Shown: positions 1 through 7,632 of the stretch, piece after piece
Layout: every line of letters begins with the position of its first letter
Numbering within the stretch: the stretch's first letter is position 1
Origin: Candidatus Adiutrix sp.
Lineage (GTDB): Bacteria > Desulfobacterota > Desulfarculia > Adiutricales > Adiutricaceae
DNA: 17,053 bases
Assembly (NCBI GenBank): GCA_031273445.1
Contig: JAISRV010000395.1
Location: 1 to 17,053, forward strand
Direction of reading: 5' to 3'
The notes under the pieces: generated by a model
What the model was told of the DNA's origin: nothing
Databases searched by the model: none
Seen by the model: the letters and a program-made list of their open reading frames with translations, nothing else
Program-made: the position numbers and the translations under genes

Positions 1-2097
1 CACGTCGCTCTTGTTCAGGCCAAAGTTTCTCATGCCAATATCCGCGGCATCGACGTTTCCGAAGCCGAGAAGATGCCGGGCGTGGTCAAGGTGGTGACCC
101 ACAAGGACGTTAAGGGCAAAAACCGCATCACCGGCCTCATCACCTTTCCTAGCAACCTGGGCGACGGTTGGGATCGCCCGATTCTGTGCGACGAAAAGGT
201 GTTTCAGTACGGCGACGCCTTGGCCCTGGTCTGCGCCGCGACCTTGAAAGAAGCCGAGGCCGCCGCCGCAAAGGTCAAAGTCGACCTGGAAACGCTGCCC
301 GCCTACATGTCGGCTCCGGCGGCTAAAGCCGCTGACGCCATTGAAATTCATCCCGGCACGCCCAACCATTATTTCACCCAGAAACTGGAAAAAGGCGAAG
401 ACACCGCCCCCATCTTCAGCCGCCCCGACGCGGTCGTCGTGGAGGAGAACGTCGTCTCAAGCCGCCAGCCTCACATGCCCATCGAGCCGGATGTGGCCTT
501 CGCTTTTTACAGCGACGACGGCAAGCTGCACATTCATTCCAAGTCCATAGGCGTACATCTGCACCTCTTCATGATCGCTCCGGGCCTGGGCCTGGAACCG
601 GATCAGATCGTTCTGGCCACCAACCCCGCCGGCGGCACTTTCGGCTATAAATTCAGCCCGACCATCGAAGCCCTGGTGGGCGCCGCCACTATGGCTACGG
701 GCCGCCCCTGCCTCCTTGGCTTCAATTATCGGCAGCAGCAGCAGTATACCGGCAAGCGTTCGCCGTTTTTCATCAACATCAAATTGGCCGCCGACAAAAG
801 CGGCAAACTGCTGGGCATGGAGACTGATTTCGATGTCGACCATGGCCCTTATTCCGAATTCGGCGACCTTCTGACCCTGCGCGGCATTCAATTTACCGGG
901 GCCGGATACGACATTCCCAACATACGCGGCGAAGGGCGCACCATTTGCACTAACCATGCCTGGGGTTCGGCTTTCCGAGGCTACGGCGCGCCTCAGTCTT
1001 TTCTGGCTTCCGAGATCGCCATGGATGAACTAGCCGAAAAGTTGGGCATGGACCCTCTGGAACTGCGCTACAAAAACGCCTACCGACCGGGCAGCCTCAA
1101 CATAAGCGGCCAGACGCCGGACTCCTATTCTCTGCCGGAAATGCTTGAAGCCCTGCGTCCTTTATATAAAGCGGCCCGGGAAAAAGCCGAAGCGCAGTCC
1201 ACCGACCAGCATAAAAAAGGGGTCGGCCTTGCCGTTGGCGTCTATGGCAGCGGCCTGGACGGGCCTGACACAGCCGAAGCTTATGTCGAAATGAAGCCGA
1301 ACGGCGTCATTGAGATCGGCACAGCCTGGGAAGATCACGGTCAGGGGGCCGACGCCGGCGCCGTCGGCACGGCGCATGAAGCCTTAAGGCCGATGAAAGT
1401 AGCGGCGGAACGCCTGACCTTTACCTGGCCCGACACGGAGAAACGGCCCAACTCAGGGCCAGCCGGCGGTTCTCGCTCCCAAGTCATGGTCGGCGGCGCC
1501 ATCAAAGCGGCCTGCGAAAAACTTCTGGACGGCGCGCGCAAGAGCGACGGCGGCTATATGACCTATGATGAACTGGTCGCCGCCGGCAAGCCCGTACGCT
1601 ACGACGGCGTCTATTCCGTGCCCGGCGTCAACTGCGACGACAAGGGGCAAGGCAAGCCCTTTATGGTCTATATGTACGGCGTGTTCATGGCCGAAGTCAC
1701 GGTGGAAACGGCTACCGGCAAGACCAAAGTCGACAAGATGACCATGATGTGCGACCCCGGCAAAATCAACAACCGCCTGGTGGTCGACGGTCAGATCTAT
1801 GGCGGCCTAGCCCAGGGCATCGGCCTGGCCTTGACCGAAGATTTTGAAGATATTGAAAAGCACGCCACAATGCTGGGGGCCGGCATTCCCTTTATAAACG
1901 ACGTCCCCGACGACATGGAAATACATTATTTCGAACATGAAAGGGAATTCGGTCCCTTCGGCGCGGCCGGCGTGGGCGAAGTGCCCCTGACCGCTCCTCA
2001 TCCGGCTATACTCAACGCCATTTACCACGCCTGCGGCGCCCGGATCACCCACATCCCGGCTTATCCGGAAAAGGTGCTGGCGGCCATGAAGAAGTAG
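1..2097 (+). CDS. mop: Molybdenum aldehyde oxidoreductase (MOP/xanthine oxidase family), 5' end outside window
   Basis: The frame is open from base 1 and an internal ATG at 73 is not the start; the visible part is 698 residues. D. gigas MOP has about 907 residues, so roughly the first 210 (two [2Fe-2S] domains and linker) lie upstream. The visible part is the molybdopterin-binding region: RQPHMPIEPDVAFAF, GGTFGYKFSP, GSAFRGYGAPQ, GQGADAGAVGTAHEAL and GPAGGSRSQVM cofactor-contact motifs. It ends with GVGEVPLTAPH, whose Glu (codon 1978-1980) matches the catalytic general base of the family. Known family reaction: aldehyde + H2O to carboxylate + 2e- + 2H+ at a Mo-MCD centre, with electrons leaving through the Fe-S clusters. 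The protein is expected in the cytoplasm. It is followed by a terminator and then by genes that probably serve it. The family is very secure; the physiological aldehyde is unknown. Confidence 0.95.
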   Translation, partial: HVALVQAKVSHANIRGIDVSEAEKMPGVVKVVTHKDVKGKNRITGLITFPSNLGDGWDRPILCDEKVFQYGDALALVCAATLKEAEAAAAKVKVDLETLPAYMSAPAAKAADAIEIHPGTPNHYFTQKLEKGEDTAPIFSRPDAVVVEENVVSSRQPHMPIEPDVAFAFYSDDGKLHIHSKSIGVHLHLFMIAPGLGLEPDQIVLATNPAGGTFGYKFSPTIEALVGAATMATGRPCLLGFNYRQQQQYTGKRSPFFINIKLAADKSGKLLGMETDFDVDHGPYSEFGDLLTLRGIQFTGAGYDIPNIRGEGRTICTNHAWGSAFRGYGAPQSFLASEIAMDELAEKLGMDPLELRYKNAYRPGSLNISGQTPDSYSLPEMLEALRPLYKAAREKAEAQSTDQHKKGVGLAVGVYGSGLDGPDTAEAYVEMKPNGVIEIGTAWEDHGQGADAGAVGTAHEALRPMKVAAERLTFTWPDTEKRPNSGPAGGSRSQVMVGGAIKAACEKLLDGARKSDGGYMTYDELVAAGKPVRYDGVYSVPGVNCDDKGQGKPFMVYMYGVFMAEVTVETATGKTKVDKMTMMCDPGKINNRLVVDGQIYGGLAQGIGLALTEDFEDIEKHATMLGAGIPFINDVPDDMEIHYFEHEREFGPFGAAGVGEVPLTAPHPAILNAIYHACGARITHIPAYPEKVLAAMKK

Positions 2098-2112
2098 AGA
2101 CAAACCTTGCTT

Positions 2113-2144
2113 CCGGCGGCGGAGGAGCCCGCCGCCGGCGTTTT
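2113..2144 (+). terminator. Intrinsic terminator after the aldehyde oxidoreductase
   Basis: A perfect 10-bp GC stem (CCGGCGGCGG at 2113-2122, CCGCCGCCGG at 2129-2138) with a 6-nt loop is followed by CG and four T. It lies 15 nt after the stop codon. It should end or attenuate transcription between the oxidoreductase and the downstream cluster. Confidence 0.8.
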
Positions 2145-2196
2145 CCGGCTCTGGTCGCCCCCTGAGATATTGACTCGCCGAACAAACATATCAAGC

Positions 2197-2222
2197 GTGA
2201 TTTCGTCAAAACCAGAAATCAC
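2197..2222. promoter_or_regulatory. Perfect 8-bp inverted repeat, candidate operator
   Basis: GTGATTTC (2197-2204) and GAAATCAC (2215-2222) are exact reverse complements 10 nt apart. They sit about 52 nt upstream of the best promoter candidate, in an otherwise featureless intergenic stretch. The layout fits a dimeric regulator site. A transcribed hairpin is less likely because the arms are AT-rich and no T-run follows. Confidence 0.4.
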
Positions 2223-2273
2223 AATACTTTCGCCGCCTAAGCGTTGCGATATTTAATAGTCAGGTCTATATTC

Positions 2274-2303
2274 TTGTCGGCGACGCCAGTAATGTGCTAT
2301 CAT
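2274..2303 (+). promoter_or_regulatory. Candidate sigma-70-type promoter for the six-gene cluster
   Basis: TTGTCG at 2274-2279 and TATCAT at 2298-2303 are separated by 18 nt, with a TGn extended -10 (2295-2297). Transcription would begin near 2310. This is the only good promoter-like site between the terminator at 2113-2144 and the next gene. It was picked by eye and not scored. Confidence 0.45.
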
Positions 2304-2412
2304 TGAAAACAAACGGCAGAACGGCTTGGCGGAAGGTCGCCCCTGGCCTACGCGCAACCTGACCGCAACCGCCGAACTTGCCGAAATAGCCTCGGCTGCG
2401 GTACGGGCGAAT

Positions 2413-4758
2413 ATGGAACAACAAACCCTTAGACAGTTTGAGGCGCGGTGCATTCAAGACGAACCCCCGGTCTGCCAAACGCAATGCCCTCTGCATGTAG
2501 ACGCCAGGAATCTGGCGCGCCTTATAGCCGGCGGCAAAATCAGCGAAGCCCGCAGGCTCCTTGACCGGACCATGCCCCTGGCCGGCCTCGCCGGATATCT
2601 CTGTGAAGGCCCGTGCCGCGGCCACTGCCGCCGCAGGGAAGTGGACGAACCCATAGATATGCCGCTTCTGGAACGTTTCTGCATTGCCCGGAGCCGTTTC
2701 GCCAAACCCATGCCGCTGCCGCCCACCGGAAAAAAGGCCGCTATATTCGGCAGCGGGCTTTCCTCTTTGGCCGCCGCCTGGGAACTTGGCCGCAAAGGAC
2801 ATTCGGTTCACGTCTTCCACGTCGGCCCGCCGGGGAGATCTCTAATTGATGTTCCTGCGGAAAAATTGCCTGAAACAGCCCTGAAAGAAACCCTTGGACA
2901 ACTGGCCGCCGTTCGGACGACCTTTGAGGCGGCGGAAAATTTCTCGCCCGAGCAGTTGGACTCCGCCAAAAAGAAATTTATGGCCGTTTATCTGGGCTTT
3001 GACGATCCGGCCCTGAAAGCCGTCGATTTCAATATGAGCGAACCTATCCCCGTGGAACCGGCGACTCTGGCCGCCCTGACCGGCCGGATTTTCGCCAGCC
3101 GCGAGCCAAGCTTCATCGGCCAACTGGCGGCCGGCAGAAGAGCGGCCGGTTCTATCGACAGGCTCATGCAGGGCGTATCTCCGGCTACGGCCAGGGAGGC
3201 TGAAGCCACATATCCCACCAAACTTTACACTAATCTGGCCAAGGTGACCGTAAAGCCGCAAAAACCGCCCGCCGACCCTCTGGCGCCCACGCCGGAAGAG
3301 GCGATGGAAGAGGCCGGCCGCTGCATTCAGTGCGAATGTCTTGAATGCGTCAAAAATTGCGCTTACCTGCGCCATTACAAGGGCCACCCAAAAAAATACG
3401 CCCGCGAGATATACAACAACCTATCGGTGGTGCATGGTCTGCGCAAGGCCAACAACATGATCAATTCCTGCGCGGAATGCGGCTTATGCAAGGAAATATG
3501 TCCTCTTGAAGCCGACAGCGGCCAATTCATCGCCAAGGCCCGTCTAGAAATGACGGCCGCCAGCCGCATGCCGCCTTCGGCCCATGAATTCGCTCTGGAG
3601 GACATGCTCTACAGCAACTCGCCCGCCGTCGCTTTTTTCCGTCACCAACCCGGAGCGGATCACAGCGCCTGGCTCTTTTTCCCCGGCTGCCAACTGCCGC
3701 CGTCGCTGCCTGGCGAAACAGCGGCCGTATATGAACACCTGCGCGACCGCTTGGCCGGAGGGGTGGGCTTCGCTTTGGGCTGTTGCGGGGCGCCGGCCAA
3801 ATGGTCCGGTCGCCAAAAACTGACGCAAACCGTGCGGGACGACCTCCACAAGATCTGGGAGGAAGCCGGCCGGCCGCAAGTCATACTGGCCTGTGCTTCC
3901 TGCAGCCTGTTTTTTCAGGCTGAACTAGCCGAAATACCAGCGATTACGCTCTGGGATGTCCTGGCTGAAACGGAACTCCCGGCCACGGGACGCGCGGCCG
4001 CTGAAGAACTGGCTCTGCACGACCCTTGCGCCGCCCGACATGACCCGAAAACGCGCCAAAGCATACGCACAATAGCCCGGCGGCTGGAACAGCCTATAAG
4101 GGAGCTGCCTCTCAGCGGCGAACTGACCCGCTGCTGCGGCTACGGCGGGCTGGCTTCAGCCGCCAACCCCGAAGTCGGCGACCTAATCGCCGGCGACAGG
4201 GCCGGCGACAGCGACCTGACGATGTTGACTTATTGCATCATGTGCCGCGACCGCCTAAAGGGCGTGGGCAAGCCGTCGCTCCACCTGTTGAATCTGCTTT
4301 TTCCTAATGCGCCGATGGAAAAAGCGGCCCTCCGCAAGCCGCCCGGCATCTCCGAACGGCAGGAAGGCAGACTGGAATTCCGCCGCGATCTGTTATTTAA
4401 ATGCTGGGGCGAAAGTCCGGCCCCGGGGTGGCTTATGAATAGTTTTCCCATGCATATATCCGAAGAACTGGCGAGTCGACTTGAACGCCGCCGCATACTG
4501 ACAAGCGATCTGGCGGCCGTCCTCCGGCACGCCAAAGAGCATGGCGCGCAATTTTTCAACCGGGAAACAGGCCGTTATTTGACCAGTTTAAGGCCCCGGC
4601 AGGTAACTTTCTGGGTGGAATACAGCTTGGATGACGACGGCGCCTACACCATTCACGACGCCTATTGTCACCGTATGGTCGTGCCGGGGGTTCCCGGTTG
4701 CGGGGCCGGCAGCCCGGCCAGCCTGGAAGGCTATGCCGCCAAGGGCGGACGCGCCTAA
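2413..4758 (+). CDS. Pyridine nucleotide-disulfide oxidoreductase-like / dicluster-binding Fe-S protein (DVU_1558 type)
   Basis: 781 residues from ATG 2413. The frame also has a TTG at 2326 that would add 29 residues with no recognisable family sequence; neither start has a strong ribosome site, and I prefer ATG because family-like sequence begins there. Residues 1-95 form a GltD-like Fe-S domain (C13, C21, C25, C64, C68, C72). Residues 107-260 resemble a shortened two-dinucleotide-binding flavoprotein fold (IFGSGLSSL, later RIFASREP and SIDRLM). Two ferredoxin-type clusters follow: C304/307/309/312/316 and C353/356/359/363. Two CCG (HdrB/GlpC-like) domains come next, with C426, C457-C458, C494xxC497 and C539, C574-C575, C608xxC611. 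The last 120 residues are a domain I cannot name. Position next to the Mo enzyme suggests electron transfer with it. The dinucleotide fold looks degenerate (see findings). Confidence 0.85.
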   Translation: MEQQTLRQFEARCIQDEPPVCQTQCPLHVDARNLARLIAGGKISEARRLLDRTMPLAGLAGYLCEGPCRGHCRRREVDEPIDMPLLERFCIARSRFAKPMPLPPTGKKAAIFGSGLSSLAAAWELGRKGHSVHVFHVGPPGRSLIDVPAEKLPETALKETLGQLAAVRTTFEAAENFSPEQLDSAKKKFMAVYLGFDDPALKAVDFNMSEPIPVEPATLAALTGRIFASREPSFIGQLAAGRRAAGSIDRLMQGVSPATAREAEATYPTKLYTNLAKVTVKPQKPPADPLAPTPEEAMEEAGRCIQCECLECVKNCAYLRHYKGHPKKYAREIYNNLSVVHGLRKANNMINSCAECGLCKEICPLEADSGQFIAKARLEMTAASRMPPSAHEFALEDMLYSNSPAVAFFRHQPGADHSAWLFFPGCQLPPSLPGETAAVYEHLRDRLAGGVGFALGCCGAPAKWSGRQKLTQTVRDDLHKIWEEAGRPQVILACASCSLFFQAELAEIPAITLWDVLAETELPATGRAAAEELALHDPCAARHDPKTRQSIRTIARRLEQPIRELPLSGELTRCCGYGGLASAANPEVGDLIAGDRAGDSDLTMLTYCIMCRDRLKGVGKPSLHLLNLLFPNAPMEKAALRKPPGISERQEGRLEFRRDLLFKCWGESPAPGWLMNSFPMHISEELASRLERRRILTSDLAAVLRHAKEHGAQFFNRETGRYLTSLRPRQVTFWVEYSLDDDGAYTIHDAYCHRMVVPGVPGCGAGSPASLEGYAAKGGRA

Positions 4759-4829
4759 GGCGGGGAATGAATTTATTGATCTGCCTGGACGACCGCAATG
4801 GCGCCTGTTCTAACGCTGAAGGAGACCGG

Positions 4830-5042
4830 ATGAAAGCCGAACTGCGCGGCATCAAAGCCGAAGGCTGGCTCTGCCGGAATTGCCGTGAGCCGCTTCAGCC
4901 GATGCCGGTCAACATAACCTATATGGGTTCAAGCTTCCAGGTTGAACTGCCGCGTTGCCCGACCTGCGGCTATACTTTTATTCCGCCCGACCTGGCTTAC
5001 GGCAAAATGCTGGAAGTCGAAAAACTGCTTGAAGACAAATAG
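4830..5042 (+). CDS. Small two-CxxC redox or zinc-ribbon protein (DVU_1557 / CLJU_RS11820 type)
   Basis: 70 residues from ATG 4830, chosen because AAGGAG at 4819-4824 is well placed; an upstream in-frame ATG at 4767 would give 91 residues. Two pairs, C15xxC18 and C43xxC46, with a helical, charged C-terminus (LEVEKLLEDK) indicate a rubredoxin- or zinc-ribbon-like metal site. I recall this short family only as a 'redox protein' found beside the dicluster oxidoreductase, which fits its position here, 71 nt after that gene. Direct function is unknown; an electron carrier or a metal-bound scaffold are both possible. Confidence 0.75.
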   Translation: MKAELRGIKAEGWLCRNCREPLQPMPVNITYMGSSFQVELPRCPTCGYTFIPPDLAYGKMLEVEKLLEDK

Positions 5043-5056
5043 ATAGAGCCGGCAAC

Positions 5057-5076
5057 CCCGCGTAACGCGGGCTTTT
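5057..5076 (+). terminator. Short terminator-like hairpin between redox and methyltransferase genes
   Basis: CCCGCG (5057-5062) and CGCGGG (5066-5071) form a 6-bp all-GC stem with a 3-nt TAA loop, followed by C and four T. It starts 14 nt after the redox-gene stop and just before a GAGAGG ribosome-site-like sequence (5077-5082). It could attenuate transcription into the distal four genes. The T-run is short, so readthrough is likely. Confidence 0.5.
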
Positions 5077-5133
5077 GAGAGGCGCTTCATCATATCCGCC
5101 CGCGTCGACGACATCCTCCCTGTTTGGACGGCC

Positions 5134-5778
5134 TTGCGTCAGGTTCTGGGCGACGCGTTGCGGCCCGGCGGCCTGGAACTGACCCGCGAAGCAGTGGAAC
5201 TATGCGGTTTTCCGGCCGGCGCCAGGCTTCTGGACCTTGGCTGCGGCCCCGGCGCTACGCTGGAGTATCTGCTGGCGCAAGGTTATGCGGCTCAAGGCGT
5301 GGAACAGTCTCCGATCTTTATTGAAGAAGCCTCCCGGCGCGGGCCAGTCCTTTACGCCGATTTCCATCGGCTGCCCCTGCCCGACCGTTATGCCGACGGC
5401 ATTCTATGTGAATGTTCTTTGAGCCTGGCCGCGGACAAAGCCGTGGTGTTGCGCGAGTGCCGCCGGACCCTGAAAGAGGGGGGACGGCTGATAGTCAGCG
5501 ATCTGTTTAGAAAAAACAGCCAGGCCAGGGCCATAGGCGGATGCGCGGCCGGCGCCGTGACCATGGACGAGCTGGCGACCTTAATGAAAACGGCGGGGTT
5601 CATTGTGCTGGCGCAACGCGACTATGGGGAAGCTCTTAAAGTTCTGGCCGCCCGCCTGATCTGGCATTTCGGGTCGGCTGAAAAAATCTCTGAACTATGG
5701 TCGGCGCACGGCGCCTGCCGACCGGGCCGGGACTTCACCTATGCGCTGTTGATAGCGGGAAAGGCAAGTCATGATTGA
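5134..5778 (+). CDS. SAM-dependent class I methyltransferase (DVU_1556 type)
   Basis: 214 residues from the TTG at 5134. The SAM-binding glycine motif LDLGCGPG is at residues 33-40, the acidic end of strand 2 is in GVEQS (55-59), and the post-motif region includes LPLPDRYADGILCECSLSL. A Cys-containing GGCAAGAVT segment (about 135-143) replaces the usual substrate loop. The reading frame is open and protein-like back to 5047, including VDDILPVWTALRQVLG, but has no ATG, GTG or TTG before 5134, so the true start may be a rare codon near 5089-5094 behind GAGAGG (5077-5082). It overlaps the next gene by 8 nt, implying translational coupling. The methyl acceptor is unknown; context suggests a cofactor or cluster-maturation step. 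Confidence 0.8.
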   Translation: MRQVLGDALRPGGLELTREAVELCGFPAGARLLDLGCGPGATLEYLLAQGYAAQGVEQSPIFIEEASRRGPVLYADFHRLPLPDRYADGILCECSLSLAADKAVVLRECRRTLKEGGRLIVSDLFRKNSQARAIGGCAAGAVTMDELATLMKTAGFIVLAQRDYGEALKVLAARLIWHFGSAEKISELWSAHGACRPGRDFTYALLIAGKASHD

Positions 5779-6244
5779 CGACGCCAGGATTATGATAATG
5801 GAACTGGCCGCCCTGGGTTATTCCTGCGCCCAGATAGTGATGATCGGAGGATTGCGTCTTATGGGCCGCGAAAATCCGGATCTGGTGCGGGCCATGGCCG
5901 GTCTGGCCGGCGGGGCCTCCTGCGGAGCCATCTGCGGCGCCCTTACGGGAGGCATCAGCCTTATTTCCCTGCATACGGCCAAAGGTCTGGACGACGAGCG
6001 CCCGCTCCCCGGCGGCCGCACTCTGGCAGGCGCCCTGATCAAATGGTTCAAAGAGGAAGAGCTGGGCGGCCGCGTCGGTCTGAATTGTTCCGATATTTTC
6101 GAAGCGGCCGGTCAGTCGTTGGACAATGGCGAAATGAACCCGGCCGCCGGATGCGGCGAACTGGTGGAACACGCTTGGATCAAGGCGGTGCAGATTTTGA
6201 CCGAGAACAACATAGACCCTTCCCTGGGGCGCGACGAGTCATGA
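5771..6244 (+). CDS. C-GCAxxG-C-C family redox protein (DVU_1555 type)
   Basis: 157 residues. The family pattern is visible: GYSCAQIV with C19, then AGGASCGAICGALTGG with C51 and C55, then C106 and C128. Members are small helical proteins thought from their conserved cysteines to bind a metal or do thiol redox chemistry; no activity is assigned. The ATG at 5771 lies inside the end of the methyltransferase gene, and the stop TGA (6242-6244) overlaps the next ATG as ATGA, so it is translated as part of a coupled block. The length is normal for the family, and all cysteine positions use Cys codons. Confidence 0.8.
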   Translation: MIDDARIMIMELAALGYSCAQIVMIGGLRLMGRENPDLVRAMAGLAGGASCGAICGALTGGISLISLHTAKGLDDERPLPGGRTLAGALIKWFKEEELGGRVGLNCSDIFEAAGQSLDNGEMNPAAGCGELVEHAWIKAVQILTENNIDPSLGRDES

Positions 6245-7632
6245 CTGAACCAGGCCCGGCGCTATCGGCCACTGAAAGTCTATGCCCTGTCTGCCTGAAA
6301 GTTCTTCCTGCGGAAATAAGGCGTCGGGGCGAAGAGATAATTTTGTCGCGCGTCTGCCCCGAACATGGCCCTTGGGCCGAGGTTATCTGGCGGGGCGAGC
6401 CGGCTTTTGAAAAATGGCGCCGGCCTAAAGCGGCGGCGGAAGGAATAAAGCGCCAAACATCGCACGACCGCGGCTGCCCCTTCGACTGCGGCATTTGCCC
6501 CGGCCACGCACAAAAATCGTGCGCCGTGCTGTTTGAAATCACCGGGCGTTGCAATCTCAAATGCCCGGTCTGTTTCGCCGACGTCAATGAAAAAAAAGCC
6601 GAAACGGCCTTTACGCCGCTTCCGGCGTTGCTTGAGCAATTGCGCTGGATCAGGCGGCAGGCCGGAGCCGTGGTTCTGCAACTTTCCGGCGGCGAACCCA
6701 CCTTATATCCGGATCTGCCGTCGCTTGTCCGTGAAGCCGCGGCCCTGTTTCCGGCCGTGCAGCTCAACACCAACGGCCTTAGGCTGGCCGAGAAGCCGGC
6801 TCTGGCCCATGATCTGGCCGAAGCCGGCCTGTCCTGGGTTTTTCTGCAATTTGACGGGGTCAGCGACCGGGTCTTCGAGATAATGCGTGGCCGCCCTCTG
6901 CTGGAAAAGAAGAAAGATGTTGTGGCCGCCTGCCGTGAAGCCGGCCTTAGCGTGGTGTTGACGCCGACCGTGGCCGCCGGTATCAATGACGGCGAGCTGG
7001 GTGAACTGGTGCGTCTGGCCATCTCTTGGGCGCCGACGGTAAGAGGCGTTCATATTCAGCCCATGACCTCGTCAGGGCGCAATCATCTGGCCGGGGCCGC
7101 GCATCGTCTGACTCTGCCGGAAACCCTTTCCAGGCTTCAAGAGCAAACCAACGGCCTGGTGAAGCCGGAACAAGCTTCCCCGCCCGGCTGCGAACATGAA
7201 CGATGCTCCTTCCACCTGCGCTACCGCCTGACTGAAGGCGGCGTTCTCGCCCCGTTGCCGGGCGATAAGGGCTGCGGCTGCGGCCCTCCGGATGAGGCGG
7301 CCTGTTCGCCGGCGGAAACGGAACGCAGTCTCCGCCGCTCTATTGAAACAGTCATCCGCAGTTGGCGTCAGCCGGCCATTCCCATGGCCGCTAACGCGCA
7401 AACCGCGCCAGACGCCTTTGACGAGTTCATCAATAAAGCCAGCCGCGAAACATTCAGCATAACCGCCATGGCTTTCCAGGACGTCTGGACCGTGGACCTC
7501 AAAAGATTGCAAGGCTGTTGCGTCCATGTCTTCGTCCCTCCCGCGTCCCTGATCCCCTTCTGTTCTTTCAATCTGACCTCGTCCGACGGTCGTCCTCTTC
7601 ATCGTAAGCCAAATGATCATGCCCGGATCTGA
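6241..7632 (+). CDS. trsS: Radical SAM protein, TrsS type
   Basis: 463 residues from ATG 6241 (ATGA overlap); the frame is open further upstream but the overlap start fits the family. Residues 15-45 (CPVC then CPEHG) look like an N-terminal metal-binding ribbon. C79, C83, C86 and C94 precede the radical SAM motif CNLKCPVC (C104, C108, C111). LSGGEPT at 148-154 is the SAM-contact GGE motif. Further cysteines (317, 322, 345, 347, 426-427, 441) suggest extra Fe-S clusters. The N-terminal layout resembles the archaeal tetraether-lipid-synthase (MJ0619-like) branch of radical SAM enzymes. As I recall, the family name is 'radical SAM (seleno)protein TrsS' because some members carry selenocysteine; here every site is Cys. 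The substrate is unknown; the neighbours suggest cofactor or small-molecule modification. Confidence 0.85.
   Translation: MTEPGPALSATESLCPVCLKVLPAEIRRRGEEIILSRVCPEHGPWAEVIWRGEPAFEKWRRPKAAAEGIKRQTSHDRGCPFDCGICPGHAQKSCAVLFEITGRCNLKCPVCFADVNEKKAETAFTPLPALLEQLRWIRRQAGAVVLQLSGGEPTLYPDLPSLVREAAALFPAVQLNTNGLRLAEKPALAHDLAEAGLSWVFLQFDGVSDRVFEIMRGRPLLEKKKDVVAACREAGLSVVLTPTVAAGINDGELGELVRLAISWAPTVRGVHIQPMTSSGRNHLAGAAHRLTLPETLSRLQEQTNGLVKPEQASPPGCEHERCSFHLRYRLTEGGVLAPLPGDKGCGCGPPDEAACSPAETERSLRRSIETVIRSWRQPAIPMAANAQTAPDAFDEFINKASRETFSITAMAFQDVWTVDLKRLQGCCVHVFVPPASLIPFCSFNLTSSDGRPLHRKPNDHARI

Noticed and set aside
457..2103. Several antisense open frames opposite the aldehyde oxidoreductase gene
   Set aside because: They shadow a strongly conserved coding frame in GC-rich DNA and show no family motifs or ribosome sites.
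2266..3879. Antisense frames opposite the dicluster oxidoreductase gene
   Set aside because: The plus-strand frame has all the Fe-S motifs; the antisense products are low-complexity and basic.
6241..7632. Possible selenocysteine codon in the TrsS-type radical SAM gene
   Set aside because: No in-frame TGA occurs before the natural stop, and all expected positions are Cys codons.
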